This document shows positions 15,849 to 24,488 of a DNA stretch of 40,701 bases, piece after piece. Numbering within the stretch: position 1 is the stretch's first letter; each line of letters opens with the position of its first letter. The DNA is from Bacillota bacterium. GTDB taxonomy: Bacteria; Bacillota; Clostridia; Lachnospirales; Lachnospiraceae. The stretch is from the NCBI GenBank assembly GCA_023408815.1, contig JAEYJO010000060.1:1-40701 (forward strand), written 5' to 3'. A program made the position numbers and the translations under genes. The notes under the pieces were generated by a model, which saw nothing but the letters and a program-made list of their open reading frames with translations, was not told where the DNA came from and made no database searches.

Positions 15849-17093
15849 TCATGATAATAATTCCTTCAAAAACGATCTCCCGTTTTGCGGAGGAGTTACT
15901 CCGAAATATTCACATACGCTGGCTCCTACATCTGAGAGCGTTCTTCTCGTTTCTATCCTTTTTCCATATGTATCTTTTCTATAAATGAGAAGGGGAACAC
16001 ATTCCCTCGTATGCTTACTGTGTCCGATCAGGGGATCATTGCCGTGATCCGCCATAATAAGAAGAAGGTCTTTATCTTTTAACAGCGAAATCAATTCTCC
16101 TATACCTTCATCAGCCTGCTCCAATATCCTTTTATAAACTTCGGTAGACTGGGAGTGCCCGGCAAGGTCGGTTTCCTGTATATTCGTACAGATAAACCCC
16201 TCCTCCATAGCCTGCAGCGCCTGGACCGTCAGCTTTATACAATCCCCGGTCGGTACACAGGAAATGCTTTTTCCCTCATCATTGGCAACAATATCCGCCA
16301 CCTTTCCTATCAATGTCACCGGTATTCCTGTACCGGTAAGTATGGTAGGAGCCTGAACCCTTTTATCTACCCCATATCCTAAATGCCTGCATTGATAGCC
16401 CTGTTCATAGGATCTGGATTTGGCGGATGCGATTCCAATATACTTTCCCTGCTTTACTTCCTCTGCTTTCCATATATCTTCCATAGTGTTGCCGGTTCCT
16501 CCGAACACCACCACTCTGCCTACCGTTACGACCTCCCGCACCAAATATGCGATCTCACATTCCTTTTCAAAGGAAATGTAATCTAACGGTGCCGTAACGT
16601 TATAGCACATCCCCAGGTCAGCCTCCAGATTATCTCCGATTGTCACATAGTCGTCACAAAGGAGGTACCTGAGCCCTTCTCTCTCCACTATATCCACTTT
16701 ATGTCCATGCGACCGCAGCTGCTCTGCAACGATGCCCGCCTTTTCCTGAAAAGGATGCTCCTGCGGTTTCTTTGGAAGAGTCCCCATAATTTCCTGATGT
16801 CCCATAAAGGTATCCGCACCGAAATGCATTAATTCGGATTTCCCGAAGTTCGCCGAAACACTATATTTCATTCTGGTGCTTTCCGTTCCATAAGCATTCA
16901 TCAATCCCAGCTTTTCCAGGTTTGTCAGCTTCATATCCGGGAAATCCTTCAAGATACTTCTTAAGGTATTGGAAACGGCATCTCCTGGGCGGACTTCTTC
17001 AGTGTCTTTCATGGCACCTATTCCAAAACCATCTAATACAATAACAACAAATCTCCCTCTCTTGCTTTTTTCATCTATTCTCAATGTTATCAC
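15849..17093 (-). CDS. yhfW: YhfW-like phosphopentomutase-family protein
   Basis: Alkaline-phosphatase-superfamily metalloenzyme of the phosphopentomutase (DeoB) type, 414 aa. Metal and active-site motifs are in place: VLDGFGIG (19-26), MGHQEIMGT (corresponding to DeoB TGHWEMMG), ETDLAGHS, MADHGNDP and SKHTREC. It is divergent from DeoB, and its neighbours are not nucleoside genes, so it is assigned to the YhfW branch. It probably moves a phosphate on a sugar or sugar-like metabolite made by the other yhf enzymes. It starts with GTG at 17093, overlapping the yhfX stop by 4 nt (GTGA), so translation is coupled. Last gene of the operon. Confidence 0.85.
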   Translation of the reverse strand: MITLRIDEKSKRGRFVVIVLDGFGIGAMKDTEEVRPGDAVSNTLRSILKDFPDMKLTNLEKLGLMNAYGTESTRMKYSVSANFGKSELMHFGADTFMGHQEIMGTLPKKPQEHPFQEKAGIVAEQLRSHGHKVDIVEREGLRYLLCDDYVTIGDNLEADLGMCYNVTAPLDYISFEKECEIAYLVREVVTVGRVVVFGGTGNTMEDIWKAEEVKQGKYIGIASAKSRSYEQGYQCRHLGYGVDKRVQAPTILTGTGIPVTLIGKVADIVANDEGKSISCVPTGDCIKLTVQALQAMEEGFICTNIQETDLAGHSQSTEVYKRILEQADEGIGELISLLKDKDLLLIMADHGNDPLIGHSKHTRECVPLLIYRKDTYGKRIETRRTLSDVGASVCEYFGVTPPQNGRSFLKELLS

Positions 17094-18250
17094 TCTTTCT
17101 TATTCCCAAGGCTGTCATAAGTACCGACGATCTCCGGCTTACCCGAAGCGATCCCTCTTACCAGTACCACATCGCTTCTTGTTACAAAAATCTGAAAACG
17201 GAAAGCCATCAGAGCCGTATGTCCTATGACGCATTCATCCGAAGCAGCGAAATGATAGTCTATACTTTTATCTTCAGGAACGATAACCGATAGCTTCCTC
17301 GCCGATTCTAAATTTGTACCTACTAATATGTTGGCTGCGTGAGAGCGTCTGTAGTACCCTCCTCCGTAGCAATATGCGTTCCCCTTGAAGTTATGGGAAA
17401 CCTCAGTGACATATACCACACTCGGTATTTCTTCCATATCGCATGCAGCATGCATAGGTGTCGTTCCTGTTAATCCGTGTCCTGGTTCTCCGCAGTTGCT
17501 TCCTAACACTGCCATCTTTTTCAGCGTCCGCACGCAGGTGGCGGAAGGAGTATTCACTATATCCGGTGTTATACCTAATTCCTTCAGTATGGCAGCCGCC
17601 TTCAATACCGTTTCCAGATTATTAGTCGGCATAACATCTTTTTTTTCCTCGTCGTAAAGAAAGCAGGGAAAAGAGGTCACACCTTTTATGCGGAGATTTT
17701 TACATTCTTTTTTTATAAGTGAAGCAAAGTCTTTCACCTTGTCCAGAGCAATACCTGCTGTCTGCCCGGAATAAATGGCATCTTTATCATCGTACACGCG
17801 CAGAAGGATGTTCTGCGTGATGCCGGCCTTTGCAGCCGCCTTATCTATGCTTTTTACTTTATCATAGGAATAAACAGTAATCACTTCCGGCTGGTATGCT
17901 ACTACCTTTGGTATCATTGCTTCCGGTATCTGTACCAGATGCCCAATATTGCCAATGGGGATGTTATTTTGCATCATTACCTGCGCTTCTTTAAAATCTA
18001 CTACCACTGCTCCTTCATAGCCAAGGCGAATCAGTTCTTTTGCTAAATACGGATTTCTTCCCAGCTGCTTCAGCATGAAATACAACTTTATCCCATGTTT
18101 CTTCGCTTCATGCAATATCTTTTCCGCATTTTTCAGAAACATATCTACATCTATCAGGTAAGAATCCGGCAGGATTTGTCCTCCCTGATGCAGTGCAAAA
18201 GCAGTCTTTATTAAATTCTCATTCCTGTTCATCAATTGATTTATAAACAT
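17090..18250 (-). CDS. yhfX: YhfX-like fold-III PLP enzyme (alanine racemase-like)
   Basis: A 386-aa protein with an alanine-racemase-type N-terminal barrel. SYLIDVDMFLKNAEKI (30-45) and KLYFMLKQLGRNP (55-67) place K61 as the likely PLP lysine. The C-terminal part contains GEPGHGLTGTTP and CYGGGYYRRS, typical of YhfX rather than true alanine racemases. The substrate is unknown; PLP chemistry on an amino acid or amino-sugar-like compound is likely. The start overlaps the yhfS stop by 10 nt and the end overlaps the yhfW start, so yhfS-yhfX-yhfW are tightly coupled. Confidence 0.87.
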   Translation of the reverse strand: MFINQLMNRNENLIKTAFALHQGGQILPDSYLIDVDMFLKNAEKILHEAKKHGIKLYFMLKQLGRNPYLAKELIRLGYEGAVVVDFKEAQVMMQNNIPIGNIGHLVQIPEAMIPKVVAYQPEVITVYSYDKVKSIDKAAAKAGITQNILLRVYDDKDAIYSGQTAGIALDKVKDFASLIKKECKNLRIKGVTSFPCFLYDEEKKDVMPTNNLETVLKAAAILKELGITPDIVNTPSATCVRTLKKMAVLGSNCGEPGHGLTGTTPMHAACDMEEIPSVVYVTEVSHNFKGNAYCYGGGYYRRSHAANILVGTNLESARKLSVIVPEDKSIDYHFAASDECVIGHTALMAFRFQIFVTRSDVVLVRGIASGKPEIVGTYDSLGNKKE

Positions 18251-19347
18251 TGCTTTCTCACTCTTTCTAAGGCTTCCTTCAATATTCTTAATACAGTATC
18301 CGCACCGGCGCGCATAGCATTAATGCGGATCATTCTATACTCCAGCAAGGGGTCCGTTCTTCTTACAGTACCTGATATTCTGTAAAACATAGGCGCTATC
18401 TCATATTTGGATTCCGCTCCTACAGGATACGGCGCAGCACCTAATTGTTCCGCCTCCGCCAAGACCTTTTGAGCAATTTCTTCCTCAAACTCCACCAATA
18501 ATACCTTGGATTGCGCGTTTGCCAGAAAGGCATTTTTAATGCCTTCTATTTCTCCTTCGTTCAAACGGCGGAGGCATTCCTCATTTACCTGTGACTGGAC
18601 GGCAAGCGCTACAGGCGCATATACCAATCCCCGCAGAACATCCAGCGCTTCATGTCCCTGTGTCTGCATTCCTCCCGAATAGCTTTCTTTCGCGAGTCTA
18701 TCGATGTATTTTTTGCTGCCGACGATCACTCCGATTCCTTCCGGCCCAAGTATTTTAAAGGAAGAAAAGCAGGACAAATCAGCTCCGCATTGTACGCCTA
18801 TTTCTTTTACCTTCATGACTACATAATTATCATCAGTCAGAATAGGAATATCTCTCGTATTTTTGATGATTTCCACAACCTTCCGGACATCGTAGCAATC
18901 CTCCAGCTTCTGTCTCGCATACTGGATAATCGCCCCCCGGATATCCGGATTCTTCTTAAGTGTCTCCTCTATTGATAAATTGTCGTTGTAATCGGCCTCT
19001 ACCGCAGTGATATTCAGCATCTCCAAAGATATTGCAGTAGTCGTATAGATGGGAGCCTTATGAACCAATACTTTTTCTCCGCCTTTTAACAGGGCATGTA
19101 AGCCAAAGCGGATAGCTCCGCTGCCCGCGCCTCTTACAAGCAGACACGCTTCCGCATCGAATATAGAAGCGATTACATTTTCCGCTTTTTTTGTCGTGAA
19201 CGGCTTATTCCACTCTTCCGTAACGCCCAGATCACCTCTGGTCAAAAACTCTTTTCCTTTAAATTCCTTCGTTATATCGTCAACAATCTTAAATTGAAGG
19301 TTTATTGCCTCTGTCATTGAAATACTTTTAAATGGATAGGTTAACAC
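18241..19347 (-). CDS. yhfS: YhfS-like fold-I PLP aminotransferase/lyase
   Basis: A 368-aa fold-type I PLP protein. The PLP lysine is K198 in SSFKILGPEG, the cofactor aspartate lies in PILTDDNYVV (168-177), and VRGAGSGAIR (71-80) is the phosphate-cup region. Overall it resembles cystathionine-lyase/selenocysteine-synthase-like enzymes and matches E. coli YhfS (about 361 aa). The start is GTG at 19347, with GGAG five bases upstream; no better ATG is available. It follows php by about 36 nt. The reaction is unknown, but pairing with a second PLP enzyme (YhfX) suggests a route acting on an amino compound. Confidence 0.87.
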   Translation of the reverse strand: MLTYPFKSISMTEAINLQFKIVDDITKEFKGKEFLTRGDLGVTEEWNKPFTTKKAENVIASIFDAEACLLVRGAGSGAIRFGLHALLKGGEKVLVHKAPIYTTTAISLEMLNITAVEADYNDNLSIEETLKKNPDIRGAIIQYARQKLEDCYDVRKVVEIIKNTRDIPILTDDNYVVMKVKEIGVQCGADLSCFSSFKILGPEGIGVIVGSKKYIDRLAKESYSGGMQTQGHEALDVLRGLVYAPVALAVQSQVNEECLRRLNEGEIEGIKNAFLANAQSKVLLVEFEEEIAQKVLAEAEQLGAAPYPVGAESKYEIAPMFYRISGTVRRTDPLLEYRMIRINAMRAGADTVLRILKEALERVRKQCL

Positions 19348-19383
19348 TTGGTCTCCTTTCCTTTCATAAAATGTAACCTGAAA

Positions 19384-20292
19384 TCAAATATCCAATATTC
19401 TGGCAGGATTATGGATTAACAGCTTATTCAGGGTTTCCTCCGTCACTCCCTTTTCCTTGAGCAAAGGAATGAAATCTTTCATTACCGTCATGTATCCCGA
19501 GTATTTTCCATAAGCCGACAAATAAGATTTTCTGGATATATCCTGAGATAAAACGATATGATCTTCATATCCTTTCTCAAGCAGCCATATGAGGTTACAT
19601 GCCCTGATCTCATCGGATAGATAAGAACTTTTTCCTATAGTATCGAAACCGATGTTGACCCCGGTATTTATCACTTTCATGTAATAGTCTCTGTCATTGG
19701 CCAGGTCCAGATGCCCCAAAATTATTTTGTCCGGTTCCATGCCATGTTCCTGCAATATCTTCGATTGCTCCATCGCAAGCTGCCCCATCTGGCAATGTGT
19801 CGTTACGGGAAGGCCTGTACGAACGGATGCCATAGCTGCTGCGATAAGAACCGTCTCTTCACTGGGCGCCATTTCCGTCATGCCGGAAGCCACTTCCCCT
19901 ATGATACCGGCTTTTATCTCCGTGCCGTCTATTCCCTCCAATGCTTCCTTCTCAAAAATATCGCAAAGTTCTTCCGCTTTGGCACTGCGAACAAATTCGT
20001 CATGGTATGGCTCCAAATAATATCCCGTTGCAGCAACAATGTGAATGTCGCACATTGTGCTGATTTCTTTCAGTGCTCTTACATCTCTTCCCATGTCATT
20101 ACAAGTTACTTCAACAATTGTTTTAACGCCATAGGCTTTCATTTTATTCAGTTCTTCCATAATCAAATTTCTGTCAAGGAAAGTGGAATCCTCATCTCCT
20201 CTCACCTTAGAAAGGTCAAGAGCCAAATGCTCATGGCACATGGTGATTCCCAATTCTTCCCTGTTAAGCAAGCCATTTACAGTACGAATCAT
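19384..20292 (-). CDS. php: Phosphotriesterase homology protein (amidohydrolase superfamily)
   Basis: A 302-aa binuclear metal hydrolase. All ligands expected in this family can be placed: H20 and H22 in CHEHL, E133 in IIGEVAS (Glu where classic phosphotriesterase has a carboxylated Lys, as in E. coli Php), H166 in TTHCQMG, H194 in ILGHLDL and D251 in SQDISRK. Such proteins are mostly lactonases or phosphate-ester hydrolases; the substrate here is unknown. Located mid-operon between yhfT and yhfS. ATG 20292 has AAAGAGG upstream. Equivalent to E. coli yhfV/php. Confidence 0.9.
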   Translation of the reverse strand: MIRTVNGLLNREELGITMCHEHLALDLSKVRGDEDSTFLDRNLIMEELNKMKAYGVKTIVEVTCNDMGRDVRALKEISTMCDIHIVAATGYYLEPYHDEFVRSAKAEELCDIFEKEALEGIDGTEIKAGIIGEVASGMTEMAPSEETVLIAAAMASVRTGLPVTTHCQMGQLAMEQSKILQEHGMEPDKIILGHLDLANDRDYYMKVINTGVNIGFDTIGKSSYLSDEIRACNLIWLLEKGYEDHIVLSQDISRKSYLSAYGKYSGYMTVMKDFIPLLKEKGVTEETLNKLLIHNPARILDI

Positions 20293-20354
20293 ACATCTTA
20301 CCTCTTTTCTTTAACGGGGCACGGTAATCATCATTTCCACGCCCCGCCAGAGCT

Positions 20355-21668
20355 TTATATTAACGGCGTCAAACCAATCAGGTACGTAAAGTTGAGAATA
20401 ATACCTGTTGCAATAGCCGCTACCGGGCCAATTGCCATACGCATAATTTTTCTGCCCGTCATCTCATTGACAAGATAAATGATACCGCCGATAATAAAGC
20501 CGCCCGCCGCACCTGCGGATGTGCCTTCGCCCATCGCTCCGCATGCAGAAATAGAACCAATTAATAGCGCGAACTCAACACAAGTGTTCATGGCACTTCT
20601 GATATTGTCGGAAGCATCTCTCATGGAAGGGAAGTTGCCTAAGAACTTGCCTATAAATCCGAGCAGGAAGACTTCTACCAAAATAATTACTGCGCCCACT
20701 ACAGCCGCAACGACGGGATTAGGGCAAAGATATCCTGCTACATATACGAAGGTAAATCCTGCCACACCATATACACCTGTCGTAATTGCGGTTGTTGCAA
20801 TTAGCGGGATGAAGCTTAGACCTCTCATGAATTCATTCGTAGCTACTACCTTAAGAAGCGACTTTGCCTCCGCGCTGTCTCCCATGGCGTATGCCCTGGA
20901 CAGGTCGAACATGGAAACATCAGATCCCGCGAACACATGCATATTACATACTGCTGCAATCAATGCCCCTGCCAGCATCAGGAAAGGAAGATTTTTCTTA
21001 ATACGCACTACGCGCTCCGAAAAAATATTCATAGTATCGACTTCTTCTTTCTTCTTTTCTTTCATATCTTTCAGGATACAAAGAACGACCAGAGCGATAA
21101 CACCTACCATCATTGTCCATGAATCACCGCTGACAGACGTGAACATGGGACCGCCAAAACGAAAGGCCAGCACGATGACTGCCGTAACAACGCCCTTCAT
21201 CATGCCAAACTGCATAATGATTGCAATAATAGGAAAAATAGCAAATCCTGTAACGATATAACTGCCTACATTACCCATGGCTCCGATCAAGTCTACCGGC
21301 ATGCCGGTCAGCACGGTATTGACTCCGCCGATAGCCGTCATACTTAAGAATCCCCAACCGGCTCCAAATATCGGCGCCAGCCATTTCTTGGGTGCTGCAA
21401 TACCAATAATATCCGTTGCAAGAAATAACAGCCACGGGTTCAATAAATTAGTGGCAAGTGCATTGCCGATACCTACGGAGGCAATAAAGCCTACACTTAA
21501 ACCGAAGGCTACCGATGCCATCTGGCTTCTTTTCATACGCCCTTCTATGTATTCCGGTATAACCGGCCGGATTCCATCGTGGAATACCGCCATTCCCATA
21601 TGGGATAAGAATGCTGTCATCGCACAAAGCAGCATGACCATAACTACATTAATTACACTGATTTCCAT
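20355..21668 (-). CDS. yhfT: YhfT-like polytopic membrane protein, putative transporter
   Basis: A 437-aa, strongly hydrophobic protein with about 11-12 membrane segments and one charged cytoplasmic loop (about 200-225, KDMKEKKKEEVDT). Many glycine-rich segments (GFIASVGIGNALATN, GAAGGFIIGGIIY) resemble PTS IIC-like or other secondary carriers. It matches the E. coli YhfT family, whose function is not known. Next to YhfU, a small soluble protein, it could form a two-part uptake system for the operon's substrate; this is inference. Ribosome site GAGGAAAAGAG precedes ATG 21668. Confidence 0.85.
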   Translation of the reverse strand: MEISVINVVMVMLLCAMTAFLSHMGMAVFHDGIRPVIPEYIEGRMKRSQMASVAFGLSVGFIASVGIGNALATNLLNPWLLFLATDIIGIAAPKKWLAPIFGAGWGFLSMTAIGGVNTVLTGMPVDLIGAMGNVGSYIVTGFAIFPIIAIIMQFGMMKGVVTAVIVLAFRFGGPMFTSVSGDSWTMMVGVIALVVLCILKDMKEKKKEEVDTMNIFSERVVRIKKNLPFLMLAGALIAAVCNMHVFAGSDVSMFDLSRAYAMGDSAEAKSLLKVVATNEFMRGLSFIPLIATTAITTGVYGVAGFTFVYVAGYLCPNPVVAAVVGAVIILVEVFLLGFIGKFLGNFPSMRDASDNIRSAMNTCVEFALLIGSISACGAMGEGTSAGAAGGFIIGGIIYLVNEMTGRKIMRMAIGPVAAIATGIILNFTYLIGLTPLI

Positions 21669-21743
21669 CTCTTTTCCTCACTTTCTATTCCACTACCTCA
21701 ATTTGTATCTTTTACCGTTCTTCTTTACTGCTTTTTCTTATTT

Positions 21744-22109
21744 CTACTTTTCTTTTTCATATGCTTTTAAGGCTTCCATAAGCACAGGCACCGTTCCGTC
21801 AATATTGGAAACCGTCATGCCAAAGCAGGTTTTTCCTTCACTTATGTACTTCTCAATCTCGTTTTTGTCAGGCCTCCCTCCGTTTTTACATACCGTACAG
21901 CATTTCGAATATCCGATCATTCCAATCAAGATCGATATGGCCGTCCCGCCTCCGCTTTCGCACGCACCAAAATAATAATCCACCTGACCGCTTTTCAACA
22001 TAGGCACCGCACCCATGTCGGTCGTGATTACTATCTCCGTATTGGGATCGAACTCGAAAATTGCCTGCTGCATTTCGTTTTTCAGCATACCTCCAATTGC
22101 TATCTTCAT
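21744..22109 (-). CDS. yhfU: YhfU-like small protein (DUF2620 type)
   Basis: A 121-aa soluble protein starting MKIAIGGMLKNEMQQAI. It has a glycine-rich stretch CESGGGTAISILIG (50-63) and a conserved-looking CCTVCKNGG (69-77). The small alpha/beta fold with a loop near the N-terminus recalls PTS IIB-like or nucleotide-binding domains, but no phosphorylation-site cysteine motif is clear. Matches the E. coli YhfU family by size and context. AAGGAGG lies before ATG 22109. Function unknown. Confidence 0.82.
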   Translation of the reverse strand: MKIAIGGMLKNEMQQAIFEFDPNTEIVITTDMGAVPMLKSGQVDYYFGACESGGGTAISILIGMIGYSKCCTVCKNGGRPDKNEIEKYISEGKTCFGMTVSNIDGTVPVLMEALKAYEKEK

Positions 22110-22133
22110 TTCTACCTCCTTATTTCCATTCTC

Positions 22134-22490
22134 TTATGAGAATAAATTACATAAATGAATCTTCAGATAGTCTTTTTCCGTCTGCGGAAATTCCACGTCT
22201 ATAGTCCCCAATATTTTTTGCGTGAACAGACAGCTTTTTTCATATCCAATCTCTTCCTTTAATGCTTCTACGACCTCCGGCTGTAAAGGATTTTCCTCCT
22301 TTTTATCGATGACTCTCTGCGTTCCCATCGCCAAATGTGTAACGAACATGGCAAATTTTTCTTCGTCCGCATCCGGCCTTTCGTTCAGAACCATAGTTAC
22401 CGCATTTTCGCAGAACCTTGCCGTTCTCAACTCAATCAACCCGGAATCATGCAGGATTTTAATTCTTTCGTACAACTCTTCTTTCAACAT
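22134..22490 (-). CDS. yhfY: YhfY-like PRD-domain protein
   Basis: About 118 aa, all-helical, similar to one PTS-regulation domain (PRD). The pattern FAMFVTHLAMGTQRV (about 40-54) contains the conserved histidine region of PRDs. E. coli YhfY is about 120 aa. The start is uncertain: ATG 22490 is 13 nt and GTG 22499 is 4 nt from GGGAGG. A longer frame to 22640 would run through two operators and is unlikely. A lone PRD could respond to PTS phosphorylation and act on YhfZ or YhfT; this is inference. Confidence 0.78.
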   Translation of the reverse strand: MLKEELYERIKILHDSGLIELRTARFCENAVTMVLNERPDADEEKFAMFVTHLAMGTQRVIDKKEENPLQPEVVEALKEEIGYEKSCLFTQKILGTIDVEFPQTEKDYLKIHLCNLFS

Positions 22491-22559
22491 CTTTACCACA
22501 ATACCTCCCTTTTCTGTTATATATTTGCTTTTAAAAAATAGCTCCCGGCTATGCTTCAA

Positions 22560-22577
22560 TGTACATTTTTTTGTATA
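22560..22577. promoter_or_regulatory. Operator 1 of the yhf operon
   Basis: TGTACA-N6-TGTATA, one of three sites with TRTACA/TGTAYA half-sites 6 nt apart. It lies about 70 nt upstream of yhfY. Confidence 0.7.
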
Positions 22578-22621
22578 TTTCAATATATCTTTCATTGTTC
22601 CAAAAACACAGCATGTATCAA

Positions 22622-22639
22622 TATACATTTTTTTGTACA
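22622..22639. promoter_or_regulatory. Operator 2 of the yhf operon
   Basis: TATACA-N6-TGTACA. On the minus strand a TATACT (22644-22649) stands 4 nt before it, the same geometry as at the yhfZ promoter, suggesting a second promoter in front of yhfY. Confidence 0.7.
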
Positions 22640-22656
22640 TTAGAGTATAATATAAA

Positions 22657-23580
22657 CTAATAATTCGGCATACGTTTACCGTCTCTTACTTCCTGTAATA
22701 CCCGAAGAACCCTATCCGGCTTAATATGCTTTTTCAGCAGCTCTTTCAAATAATCTTCATTTTTTCTGATTACCAAAACAGCTGTTGAGAACAAATTATT
22801 ATAATCCGAATTATCCAAAAAAATTATTTTGAAATCTTTCCTGTTATTATCTATAACATCTTCATAGTTCCAAATACCTGCATCTATTACACCATCCGCA
22901 AGCGCGGTAATTGTATTCTGTGTACGGATATCTACGAACTTTACTTTTTTCCCTTTTGTGATATTTTGAGTTATCTTGCTCTGGTCTAAGGAATCGCTGT
23001 CATATGCGACTCTCATCCCGTCACATATTCCATCCTTTGTCTTATCTCTTAGCAGCAATACATGCTGGGAGAGAAAACTACCCATTCCGAAATTAAACAC
23101 TACCTCGATATTGTTTTTTTTCTTTATAGCATATTCTGCCGCATACTGAGAGCATATGGCAAATTGATAGGCCCCGGTTTCTACCAGCTGGATTCTGCCT
23201 GCCGCACCTCTGGCATAGGCCATATTGAAGTTCAATTGCTTCAGTTCTTCATAAATAGCAGTGGCAAAACCTTCATATGTAATCGAATAAGGAAGCGGCA
23301 TGATACCGAGCATCTCACGGCGCATACAATTTTCCTGAAGCTTGGCATAATCAATCGCTTCTATATAAGTTCCCAGGTGTCCCTGATGCTTCAAATGGAT
23401 GGCTCCCGTCTCCTTCAGATAATTAAAAGCATTCTGTATAGTGCCTCTGGAAACACCGAATTCTTCCTGATACGCCGATATCGGCTGCACCCTGTCTCCT
23501 GCATTCTTAGACATAAGGTTCAGCGCGAGCATACTTATTGTTACACCTGTTTTCTGATATAAAATACCTTCCATTTTCAT
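22657..23580 (-). CDS. yhfZ: YhfZ-like transcriptional regulator
   Basis: About 307 aa. The N-terminus is a GntR/HTH_41-like winged helix (EEFGVSRGTIQNAFNYLKETG, with linker to about residue 75). The rest (about 90-300) resembles a periplasmic-binding-protein-type effector domain (VAYDSDSLDQSKI, ALADGVIDAGIWNYED), as in E. coli YhfZ. I place the start at ATG 23580. The open frame reaches a TTG at 23655, but that TTG is the first part of a TTGACA promoter box and the operator would fall inside the gene. It is first in the operon and probably autoregulated through the operators at 23604, 22622 and 22560. A PBP-type effector domain points to a small-molecule inducer, probably the pathway substrate. 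Confidence 0.86.
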   Translation of the reverse strand: MKMEGILYQKTGVTISMLALNLMSKNAGDRVQPISAYQEEFGVSRGTIQNAFNYLKETGAIHLKHQGHLGTYIEAIDYAKLQENCMRREMLGIMPLPYSITYEGFATAIYEELKQLNFNMAYARGAAGRIQLVETGAYQFAICSQYAAEYAIKKKNNIEVVFNFGMGSFLSQHVLLLRDKTKDGICDGMRVAYDSDSLDQSKITQNITKGKKVKFVDIRTQNTITALADGVIDAGIWNYEDVIDNNRKDFKIIFLDNSDYNNLFSTAVLVIRKNEDYLKELLKKHIKPDRVLRVLQEVRDGKRMPNY

Positions 23581-23603
23581 ACTATACCAATTCCCCGTTG
23601 CAT

Positions 23604-23621
23604 TATACAAAATATTGTACA
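23604..23621. promoter_or_regulatory. Operator 3, on the yhfZ transcription start
   Basis: TATACA-N6-TGTACA, starting 5 nt downstream of the -10 box, so a bound protein would cover the start site. Same half-sites and spacing as operators 1 and 2. Confidence 0.75.
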
Positions 23622-23626
23622 TTGGA

Positions 23627-23655
23627 AGTATAGCACTATCTTCTCCATATGTCAA
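23627..23655 (-). promoter_or_regulatory. Near-consensus promoter of the yhf operon
   Basis: TTGACA (23650-23655), 17-nt spacer, TATACT (23627-23632) on the minus strand, immediately followed by operator 3. A strong promoter with an overlapping operator indicates repression. Confidence 0.85.
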
Positions 23656-23706
23656 TAAGGAAAAGACTTATATGCATAAGGCTCTTCCTTTATATTTTGT
23701 ATTGTT

Positions 23707-24228
23707 CTAATTACTTTCCTGCACGTCCATCTCAAGTATACGATCAGTGATATACTCCTGCATTTGTTCCTTCGGTATCGCCAGCGAAACCGATAACTCC
23801 GAATACAGATTATCTTCTGCCATCCTCAAATATTTTTCATCCATTACCGTTGTTTTCTTTCCCTGGGCAATTCTCCTCTGCTTGCGGACATACAACGTCT
23901 TTATAACTCTTATCCAGTCTCTGCACTCACCGCTGCGAATGGTTTCCTTATATTTTTCTTCCCTTTGCTTATCATCGCCCACCCACAGCTCTTCGATGTC
24001 AGGAATGGCATTGATCAGCGCATCCGCTTCCGCCTTTGTCAGCACCGCTCTCATGACAGTTTTTTCGCTGTCCACCGGTGTAAATATCTTGCTTTCCTTT
24101 TGATGGCGGGGAATTAATATATAGTACAGCCTGCTTTCCGACACGCCCTTCATATCGAGAGTGGTAATATCTTCTATCTTGCACACTCCCGTATTTCCAT
24201 ATACAACGTATTCTCCTTTCTCAAACAT
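23707..24228 (-). CDS. CarD-family transcription regulator
   Basis: A 173-aa CarD/CdnL/TRCF-type protein that binds RNA polymerase beta and adjusts promoter opening. The N-terminal Tudor-like domain begins MFEKGEYVVYGNTGVCKI (1-18), and a helical C-terminal DNA-binding domain follows (about 65-165). ATG 24228 is chosen because family members start at this motif and AAGAAGGGAT lies just upstream; an ATG at 24261 would add 11 residues. It is monocistronic, downstream of nothing related. Target genes unknown. Confidence 0.88.
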   Translation of the reverse strand: MFEKGEYVVYGNTGVCKIEDITTLDMKGVSESRLYYILIPRHQKESKIFTPVDSEKTVMRAVLTKAEADALINAIPDIEELWVGDDKQREEKYKETIRSGECRDWIRVIKTLYVRKQRRIAQGKKTTVMDEKYLRMAEDNLYSELSVSLAIPKEQMQEYITDRILEMDVQESN

Positions 24229-24488
24229 GTTATCCCTTCTTTTCTTCAATAAAATGTTCATAGTGTCCTACTTATATTTTACCCTGAAAAAAGGATTTTA
24301 CTACCTTTTTTTGCGTCTTTTTCCACTTTTGTCTTATTTACCCTATTATGTCCTGCCTGGATTTGTGCACTTTTCTTACATTTTATTGAAATATGCAAGA
24401 ACAAAAGCGTGCTTCGTACGCTCTCGGTCCAATACTTCGGCAGCACAGCTTTTGTTTCGCACGCGCAGCTGCGCGAGGACTCTCACCT
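24229..24488. other. Intergenic region between CarD and the lipoprotein gene
   Basis: No gene is seen. A 14-bp GC-rich self-complementary stretch CGCGCAGCTGCGCG lies near 24462-24476. On the minus strand a weak hairpin ending in GCTTTTGTTCTT could terminate the lipoprotein transcript. Confidence 0.45.

Noticed and set aside
19711..20478. 255-codon plus-strand open frame opposite php
   Set aside because: Shadow of php, whose metal ligands are all intact; no start signals.
20479..21261. 260-codon plus-strand open frame opposite yhfT
   Set aside because: It is the antisense of a membrane protein gene, rich in Pro/Thr/Ala as expected for a shadow frame, with no ribosome site.
22491..22640. N-terminal extension of yhfY
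   Set aside because: It spans two operators and a promoter-like stretch and adds residues absent from the PRD-type family.
23581..23655. N-terminal extension of yhfZ to a TTG start
   Set aside because: The TTG is part of a TTGACA-N17-TATACT promoter and the extension would cover operator 3.
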